Assembly (NCBI RefSeq): GCF_031119625.1
Contig: NZ_JAVHZV010000030.1
Span: 186,001 to 250,000 of the forward strand
DNA length: 64,000 nucleotides
From: Pseudomonas sp. G34
GTDB taxonomy: Bacteria > Pseudomonadota > Gammaproteobacteria > Pseudomonadales > Pseudomonadaceae
Direction of reading: 5' to 3'
Of the stretch, positions 53,141-60,443 are shown in pieces. A model generated the notes under the pieces. The model worked only from the letters and a program-made list of their open reading frames with translations. It had not been told where the DNA came from and did no database searches. Position numbers and translations under genes: made by a program. Position 1 is the first letter of the stretch; each line of letters begins with the position of its first letter.

Positions 53141-54243
53141 CGCCCGTCTACCTGCAGCGAGGCGCCCTGCACAGTGCCCTCGGCGCCGACCTGTGCGCCG
53201 CCAACGCCGCCCTGCGCAGTGGCCGGAGGCCTGCGGCCAGCACCGTGCTACTGCATGAATTGCAGGAGCCGCGCCATTACCTCACCGTGGCCGGCGAGCA
53301 AAGCCCGGACGAGCATTTCGACCGGCTGATCCATGAAACCCTGGGCGACGACACCAGCGCCCTGGCCGACTGCCTGCTGATCGTTGCCAGCACCAGCCTG
53401 GATATCGACGAGCTGGAAGCACTGGCCGCCCAGCACGGCGGCTTTCGCCCGGAGCACTCGACCTCCCTCGACCTGATCGCCGAACGGCTGCGCGCGCGCT
53501 TCGCTTTCGCCGATGCCTTCACCCTCAACACCGCCTGCACCAGTGCCGCCAACGGCTTGCTGTATGGCGCCCGCCTGCTTGCTGCCGGGCGCTACCGCCG
53601 GGCGCTGGTGCTGGCCTTCGAAACACCCAGCGCCATCGCCCAGCAAGGCTTTGGCGCCCTCGGCCTGGTATCGCCCAGCGGCGAGTACCGCCCTTTCCAC
53701 CCGCAACGCGACGGCCTGCTGCTGGGCGAAGCCTATGCGGCGGCCCTGCTGAGCCTGGAACCTGGGCCTGCACCGCTGGCCCGCCTGCTGGGCGGCTTCA
53801 GCGCCTGCGACACCAGCAGCCTGACCAATACCCGCGAAGACGGCAGCCATATCGAGTGGGTGATGCGCGAAGCCTTGCGCAGTGCCGGCGTGAGTGCCGA
53901 GCAGATCGGCCTGGTGAAACCCCACGGCACCGCAACGGGAGCCAATGACAGCGCCGAAAGCAATGGCGTGCGCCTGCTGTTCGGTGAGGCGCTGCCAGCG
54001 CTGTGCGTGCTCAAGCCCTGGCTCGGCCACACCCTGGGCGCCTGCGGCCTGGCGGAAACCCTGCTGCTGGTGGAGAACCTCAAGCACCTGCCGGCCTGCG
54101 ACTACGCCGCCGAAGCGCTGCTGCCGTTGTCTGCCGAGCCCCTGGCGATTGGCGAGGACAGCCTGCTGCTCGCCAACTTCTTCGGTTTCGGCGGCAACAA
54201 CGCCAGCCTGGTGCTGCAACGCTGCGCGGAGGACGCCCCATGA
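53137..54243 (+). CDS. Beta-ketoacyl synthase (third ketosynthase)
   Basis: 368 residues. Cys134 in NTACTSAANG, His263 in KPHGTATGAND, Lys293 and His298 in KPWLGHTLGACG, so the active site is complete. It is shorter than FabF-type enzymes, mainly at the N-terminus. Together with the next gene (183 residues, no Cys) it looks like a KS/chain-length-factor pair. GTG start at 53137 overlapping the ACP stop. Confidence 0.87.
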   Translation: MTPVYLQRGALHSALGADLCAANAALRSGRRPAASTVLLHELQEPRHYLTVAGEQSPDEHFDRLIHETLGDDTSALADCLLIVASTSLDIDELEALAAQHGGFRPEHSTSLDLIAERLRARFAFADAFTLNTACTSAANGLLYGARLLAAGRYRRALVLAFETPSAIAQQGFGALGLVSPSGEYRPFHPQRDGLLLGEAYAAALLSLEPGPAPLARLLGGFSACDTSSLTNTREDGSHIEWVMREALRSAGVSAEQIGLVKPHGTATGANDSAESNGVRLLFGEALPALCVLKPWLGHTLGACGLAETLLLVENLKHLPACDYAAEALLPLSAEPLAIGEDSLLLANFFGFGGNNASLVLQRCAEDAP

Positions 54244-54791
54244 GCCCCGTGATAGCCGCCTGCAGCGTGCGCGGGGACGCGGAGAACTCCGACAAGGAGC
54301 TGAAAGCCACGCTGATCAACTGGCTGCCGACCACGCCACGGCGCATCGACCGGCTGATCCTGCAGGCCCTGCTGTGTGCCGCGCCGCTGCGAACCAAGAT
54401 CCGCAGCGACTGCGGCCTGTACCTGGCTTCGCGCCATCCGGCGCGGGCCACCATGGGCTCGCTGCTCGACAGCGTGTGCGTGCACCAGCTGCAGCCCAAG
54501 CCCTTCGAATTCGTCAACAGCGTCAGCAATGCCGCCGGCTTTCACGTCGCCGCGCAACTGGGCCTGGAAGGGCCGAACCTGTTTATCGGCGCCGGCCCGC
54601 ACGCCTGGAAGCACCTGCAGGCCCTGGCCGGGCTGGATCTGGCCGACGGCCTGATCGGCCAGGCGCTGCTGGTGCTGATCGATGAAGACGACAGCTTCGA
54701 GGCCCAGGCAGTGCTGGTCGAGGGCCCAAGCCAGGCAGCAGACTTTGCCGAGCTGACGGCAGGGATCGAGGTGCTGCAGTTGCAGCTGTAA
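54240..54791 (+). CDS. Ketosynthase-like chain-length factor (second copy)
   Basis: 183 residues related to the N-terminal part of ketosynthases: FVNSVSNAAGFHVAAQLGLE (about residues 79-98) corresponds to the nucleophile region but has Ser/Asn instead of Cys, so it cannot condense. It parallels the first gene of the cluster (30810). Overlaps the ketosynthase stop by four bases and ends the second rightward operon. Confidence 0.75.
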   Translation: MSPVIAACSVRGDAENSDKELKATLINWLPTTPRRIDRLILQALLCAAPLRTKIRSDCGLYLASRHPARATMGSLLDSVCVHQLQPKPFEFVNSVSNAAGFHVAAQLGLEGPNLFIGAGPHAWKHLQALAGLDLADGLIGQALLVLIDEDDSFEAQAVLVEGPSQAADFAELTAGIEVLQLQL

Positions 54792-55217
54792 GCGGCGACC
54801 GCCGGCTCTCTTTGGCTTCTTAATGTTTCTCTTGTACGGGAATAACAGGCGACACCAATCGCCCCTTCAGGAGGCCGAATGGAATCGTTGTGCAGGGGGA
54901 CGAGCCGCAGGGATGCGGCGAGAGGCCTGATGGGCCATGGATGGCCCTTCCAGGCCGGCCCCCGGAACAACGATGTAATGAGGGAACCCCAGCGCAGCTG
55001 GGGCCGGATGTCGGGGCTAGACCTTTTGGTTCCTTTTGGGGCAATGCCAAAAGGAACCCGCTCGTCAGAGCGGAACCGAACGCAAGAGCAATGCGATAAC
55101 TCTAGGAAACCACAGCCCATGCAAAGCCTATATAGCGGCCTTTGCTAGAAACCTCGCGGCTAAAGCCGCTCCCACGAGGTCGCTGGATGTCCGTTTCTGG
55201 ATTTCTAAATCCTTACC
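54792..55217. repeat. Gene-free 426-base region with repeat-like sequence and palindromes
   Basis: No convincing gene between the convergent operons. It contains CCCCAG-cgcag-CTGGGG, a palindromic GGGCCATGGATGGCCC, and a perfect 12-bp inverted repeat GGTTCCTTTTGG / CCAAAAGGAACC (55028-55039 and 55047-55058, 7-base loop). Reading frames through it give peptides (such as WKGHPWPIRPLAASLR) of a kind commonly mis-annotated in many Pseudomonas genomes, so I regard it as a dispersed intergenic element. Copy number not checkable here. Confidence 0.5.
55151..55180. repeat. Small REP-like palindrome
   Basis: Nested inverted repeats: outer ACCTCG / CGAGGT and inner CGGC-taaa-GCCG, with the 'gccgctcccac' core typical of Pseudomonas REP sequences. 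Lies just 3' of the BtrH-domain gene. Confidence 0.6.
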
Positions 55218-56219
55218 TCAGCCCTTGCGCTTCGCCCAAGCCCCCAGCTCCTTCATCAGCACCCGCTCCTGATCCGCAATCCCCCGCAGCCTCTCGGCGA
55301 TCGGCCTGAAATCCGGCGCCTCGCCCTTGCTACGGCTGGCCCGCACACAGGCCGAGGCGAACTGGCGCCAGTCGTCGCCCACCGCGGTCAGGCGCGTCGA
55401 GGCTTCGCGCAGCGTGGCGTCGCCGATCTTTTCGCCGGCCTCCTGCAGGAAACTGGCATACATGAAGCGAAACCCCGCGCCGCCAGTGCCGATCTCTTCC
55501 TGCATGCGCACGATGTGGGTGAGGTACAGACGGTTGTACTTGGCCTGGGCCGGGTCGAGCCTCTCCACGCACCTGGCCAGGTGGCGGATACCGCGAATGC
55601 CGACCCATGGCAGCGGCAGGCCATCGAGAATCCGCGAGGTGGACAGCACGCTCTGGCGGATCAGCCGCTGCCAATCCTGCTCGGCTGGCACCTCATCCAG
55701 GTAATACATCAGCCCCTTGGCCGCCAGGGCACCCTTGGCGAAGCGGGCCTTCTGCAAATCCGCGCCAGCGCAGCGCATCGGCGCCTCGAATACCGGGTCG
55801 CTGAGCAGGTAGTCATCGCCCTCGCGCCCATAGGCCAGCAGGTTGTGAGCGTTGAAGTGAAAGCGCATCTCCGGCGGGAAGTACGGCAGCCAGAACACCG
55901 AGCTCTGCAACCCGACCAGGCGGCCGCTGTCCAGCGCCTCGTCGAGGGCCCGGCGCCCCTGCTCGGGGTTGCTGAACGTGCGGCTGCTCAGGCGCACACC
56001 CAGGCGCTTGCTGAGGGTCTTGATCAGGTGCCGCGGCGGCATGCGGTAGGCAATCAGCGGCATACCGCCGAGCTTGACGATCGGCAGATAGGCGAACGCC
56101 AGGCCCGATGCCAGGCCAAAGGCCATCGGCTCGCTCATCGGCAGGCCGGCCTGGCTCAGCAGGCTGGCCATCACGCCGCTTTCGCAGTGGGCACTCTGGC
56201 GATGTTCGAACGCGCTCAT
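55218..56219 (-). CDS. BtrH N-terminal domain protein of dialkylresorcinol operon
   Basis: 333 residues. The N-terminal half resembles BtrH, the butirosin acyltransferase: EHRQSAHCESGVMASLLSQA with a conserved Cys-His region (Cys12), PRHLIKTLSKRLGV, and HFNAHNLLAYGREGDDYLLSDP with His/Asp (about 117-138). The C-terminal half is helical. BtrH moves an acyl group from an ACP to an amine; here an analogous acyl transfer, for example of the aryl polyene to the resorcinol hydroxyl, is a reasonable inference. ATG 56219 overlaps the previous stop by four bases. Confidence 0.8.
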   Translation of the reverse strand: MSAFEHRQSAHCESGVMASLLSQAGLPMSEPMAFGLASGLAFAYLPIVKLGGMPLIAYRMPPRHLIKTLSKRLGVRLSSRTFSNPEQGRRALDEALDSGRLVGLQSSVFWLPYFPPEMRFHFNAHNLLAYGREGDDYLLSDPVFEAPMRCAGADLQKARFAKGALAAKGLMYYLDEVPAEQDWQRLIRQSVLSTSRILDGLPLPWVGIRGIRHLARCVERLDPAQAKYNRLYLTHIVRMQEEIGTGGAGFRFMYASFLQEAGEKIGDATLREASTRLTAVGDDWRQFASACVRASRSKGEAPDFRPIAERLRGIADQERVLMKELGAWAKRKG

Positions 56220-56623
56220 GGCAGTTCCTTCTGGTAACGACGCAGCTCGTCGACGCTCAAGCCAAAGGCCTCGGCATAGCGGCCCAGCAGCGAATCGCTC
56301 AGGCGCCGATAGATTTCCGGGCGGAAGTGCCGCCGCACCCGCCACTGCCACAGCCCGGCTATCTGCGCCAGCGCCGGCTCATCCATGCGATAGCGATACA
56401 TCAGGCATTTGAGTGGCGACAGCTCGCCGCGCTGCCAGCCGGCATAGGCCTCGGCCTCCTGGGCCTGCAGCTCGGCAACGGCCAACTGGGTGGAATACGA
56501 CTCAGGCTCCCAGCCGGCGCTCTGAGCCCCCCGGTAATGCCCCTTGTCGTCGACGGCGTAGAGCAATTTGCTGTGCCCGCCGTAGGCGGAATCCGGATCC
56601 TGGGGAACCTCGTCAAGCTTCAT
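56216..56623 (-). CDS. Unknown protein of dialkylresorcinol operon, 135 residues
   Basis: Soluble, charged protein starting MKLDEVPQDPDSAYGGHSKL with Trp/Arg-rich stretches (LWQWRVRRHFRPEIYRRLSD) near residues 93-112. No family recognised, no signal or membrane segment. Coupled to darB upstream (11-base overlap) and the BtrH-type gene downstream (4-base overlap), so a direct role with those enzymes is likely. Confidence 0.72.
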   Translation of the reverse strand: MKLDEVPQDPDSAYGGHSKLLYAVDDKGHYRGAQSAGWEPESYSTQLAVAELQAQEAEAYAGWQRGELSPLKCLMYRYRMDEPALAQIAGLWQWRVRRHFRPEIYRRLSDSLLGRYAEAFGLSVDELRRYQKELP

Positions 56624-57770
56624 CGCCGACCACCGTGAGGTGCATGAATGCACTGGAGAAACGCCCGCTTTCCGGCACGTAGCAGAGCAGTTTCTGACCG
56701 CTGCGCAGCTGCCCGCCGTTGAACAGCTCTTCGAGGATGATGAAGATCGACGCCGCCCCCGTGTTGCCCTTGCGGGTCAGGTTGGTGAACCAGCGCGCCA
56801 TCGGGATCGCCAGGTCGACCTCGGCCAGGCCCGTGGCCAGGCGCTCACGGAAGAACTCCGAGGAGTAGTGCGGCAGGAACCAGTCGATGTCCGCCACGCG
56901 CAGCTCGCGGCGCGCCATGATGCGGCGCAGCGCCTCGACCACGGTGTATCTGACGATGTTGTCGTTGAGCAGTTTGACGTCCTGCTTGATCGCCATCAGC
57001 GAGTGCCGGGCGCGCTCGTCGGCGTCATAACGGCTCCAGCCCCGCAGACTGCCATCCTGCATCTCGGCACCGGCATACATGCAGGCCGGCATCTGGTCGG
57101 CGAAGGAGAGAATGTCCAGCCAGTCGACCCGCAGGCTCAGCCCGCTGGCATTGGGGCGATCCTGCAGCAGCACGGCGCCGGCGCCATCGGAAAGCATCCA
57201 GCGCAGGAAGTCCTTCTCGAAGGCGATTTCCGGGTGGTTCTCCAGCTCTTCGACGCGGCTTTCGTACTCGGCGTTGAAGTTGCGCGCCTGCATCAGCGTC
57301 GACGCGACCTCCGAGCCACAGGCCACGGCGTTGCGGCTTTCACCACTGGCCACGCTCATCCAGGCGTATTTCAGCGCGGTCATCCCGCACAGGCAGATGC
57401 CCGCCGTGGTGGCGACCTCGCAAGGCGGATTGCCGAGCTCGCCGTGCACCATCACCCCGTGGCCCGGCATCACCTGGTCGGGCGACGAGGTGCTGGCGAC
57501 CAGGCAATCCAGGCTGTCCAGGGTAAAGCCGTCGCCAACCAGACCACGAATCGCCGCGGCGCTGAGCTGCGCGTTGGTCATGCTCGGCTCGCCGGTCTGC
57601 GGGTCGATGACGTAGTGGCGCTGCTGGATGCCGTTGCGGCGCAACACCAGCTTGCGCGCCCGCGAGGGCTTGCCGCCGACCCTGCCGAGGCGCGCTTCCA
57701 TCTGCTCGTTATCGACCGGGTCATGGGGCAGGCTGGCGCTGATACGGTTGATGAATACGGGTGCTACCAC
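56613..57770 (-). CDS. darB: DarB-like ketosynthase III
   Basis: 385-residue KAS III-type enzyme. Nucleophile Cys126 in AGICLCGMTALKYA, His301 in WFLPHYSSEFF and Asn336 in RKGNTGAAS. DarB condenses a beta-ketoacyl thioester with a 2,3-unsaturated acyl thioester and cyclises them to a cyclohexanedione, the precursor of dialkylresorcinols. The adjacent DarA homologue supports this. GTG 57770 has GAGG seven bases upstream. 18-base gap to darA. Confidence 0.86.
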   Translation of the reverse strand: MVAPVFINRISASLPHDPVDNEQMEARLGRVGGKPSRARKLVLRRNGIQQRHYVIDPQTGEPSMTNAQLSAAAIRGLVGDGFTLDSLDCLVASTSSPDQVMPGHGVMVHGELGNPPCEVATTAGICLCGMTALKYAWMSVASGESRNAVACGSEVASTLMQARNFNAEYESRVEELENHPEIAFEKDFLRWMLSDGAGAVLLQDRPNASGLSLRVDWLDILSFADQMPACMYAGAEMQDGSLRGWSRYDADERARHSLMAIKQDVKLLNDNIVRYTVVEALRRIMARRELRVADIDWFLPHYSSEFFRERLATGLAEVDLAIPMARWFTNLTRKGNTGAASIFIILEELFNGGQLRSGQKLLCYVPESGRFSSAFMHLTVVGDEA

Positions 57771-57788
57771 GGGATTACCTCGGTCACT

Positions 57789-58706
57789 TCACTCGCCGGA
57801 CGGGCCGGCGAAGTAGGCCTTCTGGCGCCGGATGCGCGCCTTTAACAACGGGGCCAACAACTTTTTCAACAGCGCGCTGATCGGCACCACGGTGAGAATC
57901 AGGCAGATCAGGAAAACGATATACACCACCAGCCCGGCACCGCGGCGCCGACTGTGCTGGGGGCCGAGCGCAGAGAGCAGGCGGCTCCACAGGGTAAAGC
58001 TGCGGTTGCCGACCTTTTCGCTGGCGATCAGTTTTTCATCCACCTTTACTGCACCCAGGCCGCTGAGCATCGGTCGTTCGATAGGCCGCTGGTCAGCCAG
58101 CAGGCGCCTCACCATGGCATCGCCAAAGCGGCTGGCCGCGGCCATTTGCGCCTCGTCGATACCGGCACGCGGCACCCAGCTGTAGGGCTTCTGCCGGCCG
58201 GTGAACATCCACAGCGGCGTGGCCAGGAAGCTCGCGGCGGTGCCACAGGCATCGGTCAGCACGGCGTTGTCGACCAGTCTCGCGCCAAGCGCCTGCAGGC
58301 GCGCCTTGACCTTTTCCTGTGCCATCAGCCACATATTGCGGCAGCCGATCAGGGTGATCACCGGCGTATCCTTCAACAACCGAGCGGCTTCAGGCGAGGC
58401 GAGGAAGCTGGTGAACGGCAGCGACGGCGACAGGAACCACACCTGGTAGGCGAGAATGATCAGGTCGTAGCGCTTGTCGGCATCGACCTTCAGCGGCAGC
58501 AATGGCTGCGGCTTCATCAGCACGGTTTCCGGGAAGATCCGGAAGAAGCCAAGAAAGGGCCACGGAAAGGGAAAAGGCGTGGCCGGCTGCAACGCCAGGA
58601 AATCCACCTGGATGCCGTCACTGGCCTGCAAGGGCGCACAGACCGATTGCACCAGGCGGTTCAATTGGCCAGTCTGTGAAAAGTGAACGACTAGAACCTG
58701 ACGCAT
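57789..58706 (-). CDS. darA: DarA-like dialkylresorcinol-condensing / aromatase protein
   Basis: 305 residues of the family annotated dialkylresorcinol condensing enzyme DarA. It opens like a flavodoxin (MRQVLVVHFSQTGQLNRLV), then a PFPFPWPFLGFFRIFPE segment, and has a C-terminal hydrophobic segment (VVYIVFLICLILTVVPI, about residues 262-278), so it is probably membrane-attached. DarA oxidises the cyclohexanedione made by DarB to the aromatic resorcinol. First gene of the leftward operon, only 31 bases from the divergent DUF2141 gene, so its promoter must overlap that gene. Confidence 0.86.
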   Translation of the reverse strand: MRQVLVVHFSQTGQLNRLVQSVCAPLQASDGIQVDFLALQPATPFPFPWPFLGFFRIFPETVLMKPQPLLPLKVDADKRYDLIILAYQVWFLSPSLPFTSFLASPEAARLLKDTPVITLIGCRNMWLMAQEKVKARLQALGARLVDNAVLTDACGTAASFLATPLWMFTGRQKPYSWVPRAGIDEAQMAAASRFGDAMVRRLLADQRPIERPMLSGLGAVKVDEKLIASEKVGNRSFTLWSRLLSALGPQHSRRRGAGLVVYIVFLICLILTVVPISALLKKLLAPLLKARIRRQKAYFAGPSGE

Positions 58707-58737
58707 TTAGAGCGAATCCCTGCAAAATGGGCGGATT

Positions 58738-59190
58738 ATGCCACAGAGACTTCTTCAAATCGTAACCAAACGCTGCGCGGCATGCGCAGTGGTTCTCCTC
58801 TTTGGCCCCTTGTCGGCCCAGGCGGGCAACCTGCTGATACGCGTGCAGGGTAACCAGAGTGACGCCCCGCTATACCTGGGCCTGGTCAGCGCCGACCAGC
58901 CAGGCTGGGAGCCGCTGCTGCGCACCCAGCAGGGAGCCGGTGATCAGCTTATTCTCGAGGACGTGCCGCCGGGGCGTTTTGCCCTGCAGCTGTATCAGGA
59001 CGCCAACGGCAACGGCCGCCTCGACCTCAGCCCCCGCGGCATTCCGCTGGAGCCCGTCGGTTTCTCCGCCAACCCGAGCTTGCTCAAGGGCAAGCCAGTG
59101 CCAAGGGCGGCGCAGTTCGAGCATGGCGACGATGACACACTGCTCGACATCCGCCTGCACCCGCCTCGCGGCAAGGTGCAGAAGGACTGA
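58738..59190 (+). CDS. DUF2141 domain-containing exported protein
   Basis: 150 residues. A signal peptide (hydrophobic core CAVVLLFGPLSAQA, cleavage near residue 29) is followed by a DUF2141 beta-sandwich with LQLYQDANGNGRLDLSPRGI (about residues 81-100) and PLEPVGFS, the family signature. Periplasmic or surface protein of unknown function. It ends 6 bases from the convergent hemE stop. Its closeness to darA may reflect the cluster boundary. Confidence 0.85.
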   Translation: MPQRLLQIVTKRCAACAVVLLFGPLSAQAGNLLIRVQGNQSDAPLYLGLVSADQPGWEPLLRTQQGAGDQLILEDVPPGRFALQLYQDANGNGRLDLSPRGIPLEPVGFSANPSLLKGKPVPRAAQFEHGDDDTLLDIRLHPPRGKVQKD

Positions 59191-59196
59191 CCGCGA

Positions 59197-60264
59197 TCAG
59201 CCGTGGTAGCGGGCCGACAGCTCGTGCACCGCTTCGAGGAAGGCGCCAGCGTGGGCCGGATCGACTTCCGGGGTAATGCCATGACCCAGGTTGAAGACAT
59301 GGCCGCTGCCACTGCCATAGCTTTCAAGAATGCGCGCGACTTCGGCGCGGATCGCCGCCGGTTTGGCGTACAGCACGGTCGGATCCATGTTGCCCTGCAG
59401 GGCCACCTGGTTGCCGACACGGCGGCGCGCCTCGCCGATGTCGCAGCTCCAGTCCAGGCCCAGCGCATCGGCACCAGTGGCGGCTATCGACTCCAGCCAC
59501 AGGCCGCCATTCTTGGTGAACAGGATCACCGGGATCTTGCGCCCGTCCTGCTCGCGGATCAGGCCATCGACGATCTTCTGCATGTAGGCCAGGGAGAAGG
59601 TCTGATAGGCCGCTGACGACAGGTTACCGCCCCAGGTGTCGAAGATCTGCACCGCTTGGGCGCCTGCGCGAATCTGCCCGTTGAGGTAGGCGGTCACCGA
59701 CTGCGCCAGCTTGTCGAGCAACGCGTGCATGGCCTCGGGCTGGTCGTAGAGCATCGCCTTGATCTTGCGGAAGTCCTTCGACGAGCCGCCTTCGACCATG
59801 TAGGTCGCCAGCGTCCACGGGCTGCCGGAAAAGCCGATCAGCGGTACGCGACCGTTCAGCGCCGACTTGATGGTGCGCACGGCATCCATCACGTAACCCA
59901 GGTCCTGTTCAGGATCGGGAATCGGCAGGGCATCGATATCGGCGGCGCTGCTGATCACCTTCTTGAAGCGCGGGCCTTCGCCGGTCTCGAAGTACAAGCC
60001 CTGGCCCATGGCGTGGGGGATGGTGAGGATGTCGGAGAAGAGGATCGCGGCATCGAGCTGCGGGTAGCGGTCGAGCGGCTGCAGGGTGACTTCGCAGGCG
60101 AACTCGGGGTTCATCATCAGGCTCATGAAATCCCCGGCCTTGGCGCGACTGGCGCGGTACTCGGGCAGGTAACGACCGGCCTGGCGCATCATCCACACCG
60201 GCGTGACGTCGACGGGCTGCTTGAGCAGGGCACGCAGAAAACGATCGTTCTTCAAGGCAGTCAT
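59197..60264 (-). CDS. hemE: Uroporphyrinogen decarboxylase
   Basis: 355-residue cytosolic haem-pathway enzyme converting uroporphyrinogen III to coproporphyrinogen III. VWMMRQAGRYLPEYRASRAK (about 23-42) holds the substrate-binding Arg residues, ILFSDIL the catalytic Asp, and GFSGSPWTLATYMVEG is conserved. Length is normal. ATG 60264 gives the canonical MTALKNDRFLRALL start; a start at 60321 would run into the terminator. Follows gltD on the same strand, as in P. aeruginosa, but the terminator between suggests separate transcription. Confidence 0.97.
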   Translation of the reverse strand: MTALKNDRFLRALLKQPVDVTPVWMMRQAGRYLPEYRASRAKAGDFMSLMMNPEFACEVTLQPLDRYPQLDAAILFSDILTIPHAMGQGLYFETGEGPRFKKVISSAADIDALPIPDPEQDLGYVMDAVRTIKSALNGRVPLIGFSGSPWTLATYMVEGGSSKDFRKIKAMLYDQPEAMHALLDKLAQSVTAYLNGQIRAGAQAVQIFDTWGGNLSSAAYQTFSLAYMQKIVDGLIREQDGRKIPVILFTKNGGLWLESIAATGADALGLDWSCDIGEARRRVGNQVALQGNMDPTVLYAKPAAIRAEVARILESYGSGSGHVFNLGHGITPEVDPAHAGAFLEAVHELSARYHG

Positions 60265-60312
60265 GGCAACATCCAGCGAAAAAAGTGGGGTTATTTTCGC
60301 AGAGCGCCCAAT

Positions 60313-60340
60313 AAAAGGCACGGCGAGTGCCGTGCCTTTT
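60313..60340 (-). terminator. Rho-independent terminator between gltD and hemE
   Basis: Perfect 12-bp stem AAAAGGCACGGC / GCCGTGCCTTTT (60313-60324 and 60329-60340) with a four-base loop. T-run on the minus strand past gltD. Confidence 0.82.
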
Positions 60341-60374
60341 CTCTATCGGGTCAATTTGTCGCGGGCAAACACTT

Positions 60375-60428
60375 CTGTGGGAGGCGACGCCGTCGATTCA
60401 AAGCGCGCGGCTAAAGCCCCTCCCACAG
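60375..60428. repeat. REP-like palindrome
   Basis: 54-base element with perfect 10-bp arms CTGTGGGAGG / CCTCCCACAG and the 'gcggctaaagcc' core seen in Pseudomonas REP sequences, just 3' of gltD. Confidence 0.75.
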
Positions 60429-60443
60429 GTACAGCGCAGCGGC

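Noticed and set aside
54820..55148. Several short frames on both strands in the gap between the convergent pigment operons
   Set aside because: They run through palindromes, carry no usable start context and correspond to a class of spurious genes in Pseudomonas intergenic repeats.
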